Source: MED-G105 sp039814575 (GTDB lineage Bacteria > Pseudomonadota > Alphaproteobacteria > Caulobacterales > Parvularculaceae). Taken from it: a stretch of DNA of 64,000 nucleotides. The notes beneath the pieces are model-generated. The model worked only from the letters and a program-made list of their open reading frames with translations. It did not search any database and was not told the DNA's origin. This document shows, piece after piece, positions 62,681-64,000 of this stretch (within the stretch, counting starts at the first letter, position 1; the number at the start of each line of letters is the position of its first letter). The stretch spans positions 92,226-156,225 of the forward strand of contig JBCCAY010000008.1 of the NCBI GenBank assembly GCA_039814575.1, read 5' to 3'. Made by a program: the position numbers and the translations under genes.

Positions 62681-63777
62681 TGGACCTTAAAGTATTGATT
62701 TCCGCACCCGGCGATCAAGTTGCAGAGGTAGAAGCTGCGCAACAAGCTGTTTCTCATTTAGACGAGCTTTTAAGGGCGCATGGCCACTCAATCACCACAA
62801 AGCACTGGCAGCTGAATTTATCAACGGGCAGAGGAGACCGTGCCCAAGATGTGATAAACGATCAAACTACGGACTGCGATGCTATAATCGCAATTATTGG
62901 CCCTCGCCTTGGCACTTCAACAGGGAAATTCAACTCTGGTACAGTGGAGGAAATTGAGCAGTTTCTTGCCAATTCAAGGCCTAATGGCGTGGGCTATGAC
63001 GTCCACGTATTTTTCAACACTCAAGGGCTGGAAAATCCATTTGAAATCGACGCTGAGCAGTTAAAGAAAGCTCAGCAATTTCGCGAGGCCCTAAACGAAC
63101 GGGGAATTAGTTATGCTCAGTTCTCTTCAATCGATGCATTAAAGAAACTAGTCCAAATTGGACTTAACACTCTGATTAGCAAAGAAAAGCCAGCTGTTGA
63201 GGATGGGCGAGAAGACCCTTTAGCGGAGTTTGAAGAGTTAGGCTCATATGATGCTGAGGAAGAAGCGACAAAACACATGAAGTCTGCAATGGCAGCAACG
63301 GAAGAAATTGCGTCCGCTCTTATCTCGTTAAGCTCTTCACTCAATCTTCACCAGGAAAATTACCCCAAAGATAGATTAAATCGCGACGATGCGCGGCGCT
63401 GGCTCAATGGTGCTGCGGAAATTCTGGAGTCTACTCGCTGCAGGATCGAACCTTCCGTTAGAGAGATGCGGTCTAGGTTTGCACTTGCTTACGCCAACCT
63501 GAATTTGGCCGTTTCAATTGAACTTGAAGACGCAGTTGCAGCCGACGACACGGTAGATTTTTCCGAGCTAAGCACTGGTATAGACGAAATGTTGAAAAAT
63601 ATATCTTCGGCCCGTACAGGCATTTCTAATATGACAACGTCATTATCGAAGATTCCCAGGAGAACTAAAGAACTCCGAAAAGCAAAAAAAGAACTATCAG
63701 AAGAATTTAACCGCACAATTGATGGGTTTATTTCATTTGAAATCGATCTGAAATCGCTATACAATCTAATTTCTTAA
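62680..63777 (+). CDS. Protein with DUF4062/TIR-like N-terminal domain and helical C-terminus
   Basis: A 365-residue protein. Residues 1-165 resemble DUF4062 and related TIR/nucleoside-deoxyribosyltransferase-like effector domains: VLISAPGD (5-12), TKHWQL (40-45), INDQTTDCDAIIAIIGPRLGTSTG (59-82 region) and NSGTVEEIEQFL (85-96). This order (SxPGD, W, sxCDxxIxxxGxRLGT, SGTxEEI) is typical of N-termini of STAND/NLR-like conflict proteins. Residues about 185-360 are predominantly helical, acidic/basic and lack known motifs. Codon and base usage are clearly AT-richer than neighbours, and it lies between an AGCS gene remnant and an IS element. Likely horizontally acquired; antiviral or signalling function is inferred from domain family only. 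Confidence 0.72.
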   Translation: MDLKVLISAPGDQVAEVEAAQQAVSHLDELLRAHGHSITTKHWQLNLSTGRGDRAQDVINDQTTDCDAIIAIIGPRLGTSTGKFNSGTVEEIEQFLANSRPNGVGYDVHVFFNTQGLENPFEIDAEQLKKAQQFREALNERGISYAQFSSIDALKKLVQIGLNTLISKEKPAVEDGREDPLAEFEELGSYDAEEEATKHMKSAMAATEEIASALISLSSSLNLHQENYPKDRLNRDDARRWLNGAAEILESTRCRIEPSVREMRSRFALAYANLNLAVSIELEDAVAADDTVDFSELSTGIDEMLKNISSARTGISNMTTSLSKIPRRTKELRKAKKELSEEFNRTIDGFISFEIDLKSLYNLIS

Positions 63778-63864
63778 CATAATTATTTAGACTCAATAGA
63801 AATTATGCGTAAGTATTCTTAGAATCGATAAATGTTGTAGAGCAACGACCATGCAAATATTTTT

Positions 63865-64000
63865 GGGGCTGTCCCAGAAGATTTACTTTCGTGTGTATGG
63901 TTTGAGCCATGTTCGTAGAGTTTTCAAGAGCTGATCCGCGGCTCCATAATTGAAGCGCCACTCGCATTCCTTGAGATACAGATGAAAGTTTTGTCGCGGA
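63865..64000 (-). mobile_element. IS1595-like insertion sequence, one end (continues off right edge)
   Basis: The transposase 3' end is followed outward by GGGGCTGTCCCAGAAG starting at 63865, which looks like the terminal inverted repeat. The other end and any target duplication are outside the window. Confidence 0.7.
63883..64000 (-). CDS. IS1595-family transposase, C-terminal fragment (cut by right edge)
   Basis: Read from the edge on the minus strand the frame gives FHLYLKECEWRFNYGAADQL, then LKTLRTWLKPYTRK and a TAA at 63885-63883. The YLKECEWRFN segment is the characteristic C-terminal end of IS1595-family DDE transposases. About 39 codons are in the window. Confidence 0.8.
   Translation of the reverse strand, partial: PRQNFHLYLKECEWRFNYGAADQLLKTLRTWLKPYTRK

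Noticed and set aside
1..64000. CRISPR arrays, tRNA and rRNA genes
   Set aside because: No regularly spaced repeats with spacers, tRNA cloverleaf ends or rRNA-like stretches were noticed by eye; a tRNAscan and CRISPR finder run would be decisive.

Overview
The window looks like chromosome of a GC-rich alphaproteobacterium, most like the Caulobacterales/Hyphomonadales/Parvularculales group. Support comes from a PodJ-type polarity protein, an IalB-type periplasmic protein, a phasin, a glutathione-transferase gene beside queG, a VPLPA-type (alphaproteobacterial PEP-CTERM) sorting signal, and many short GCC/GGC-rich genes with alternative TTG or GTG starts. The genus cannot be fixed from the sequence. 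I found no rRNA, tRNA or CRISPR array.

Region 1 (1-23295) is an exopolysaccharide locus of the exosortase-associated kind. On the minus strand lie the 5' part of a UDP-glucose dehydrogenase (cut by the window edge), a WcaJ-type initiating sugar transferase, a huge His/Asp-rich G8/beta-helix protein, an XrtA-type secretion ATPase fused to a membrane family-2 glycosyltransferase, a PrsT-like TPR lipoprotein, and a WecG/TagA/CpsF glycosyltransferase with a C-terminal STAS-like domain. On the plus strand are a VPLPA-CTERM protein with a strong terminator, a Wzz-type chain-length protein and its BY-kinase. No exosortase gene is present. A block of unrelated genes (cysQ, a polytopic membrane protein, a GST and queG) sits inside the locus.

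Region 2 (23783-35838) holds an RND efflux pair, a lipoprotein resembling DUF6607 divergent from a TonB-dependent heme-type receptor (AT-rich regulatory gap between them), lepA, a small secreted protein, mscL with a clear terminator, and an IalB-family protein. Region 3 (36195-50599) is core and catabolic: aconitase, a serine-hydrolase lipoprotein, a large acyl-CoA dehydrogenase, a PodJ-like Sel1 protein, a probable operon of DUF3429, BASS transporter and D-aminoacylase-like amidohydrolase genes, then a LiuC-like hydratase and a GNAT enzyme.

Region 4 (51047-59773) carries an MltB-type lytic transglycosylase, a phasin preceded by a PhaR-like palindrome, mnmC, a reverse-transsulfuration cluster (cystathionine beta-synthase, ArsC/YffB-like protein, cystathionine gamma-lyase/synthase) and an AGCS symporter.

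Region 5 (59774-64000) is accessory. It has a secreted SBP56/methanethiol-oxidase-like protein, a dienelactone hydrolase whose Tat signal is in another frame (frameshift), a diverged second copy of the last 46 codons of the AGCS gene, an AT-rich gene with a DUF4062/TIR-like N-terminus (candidate conflict or defence gene), and the 3' end of an IS1595-like transposase running off the right edge. This last 1.5 kb has visibly different base composition and looks horizontally acquired. It is the best place to look for something undescribed, together with the two domain fusions in the exopolysaccharide locus.
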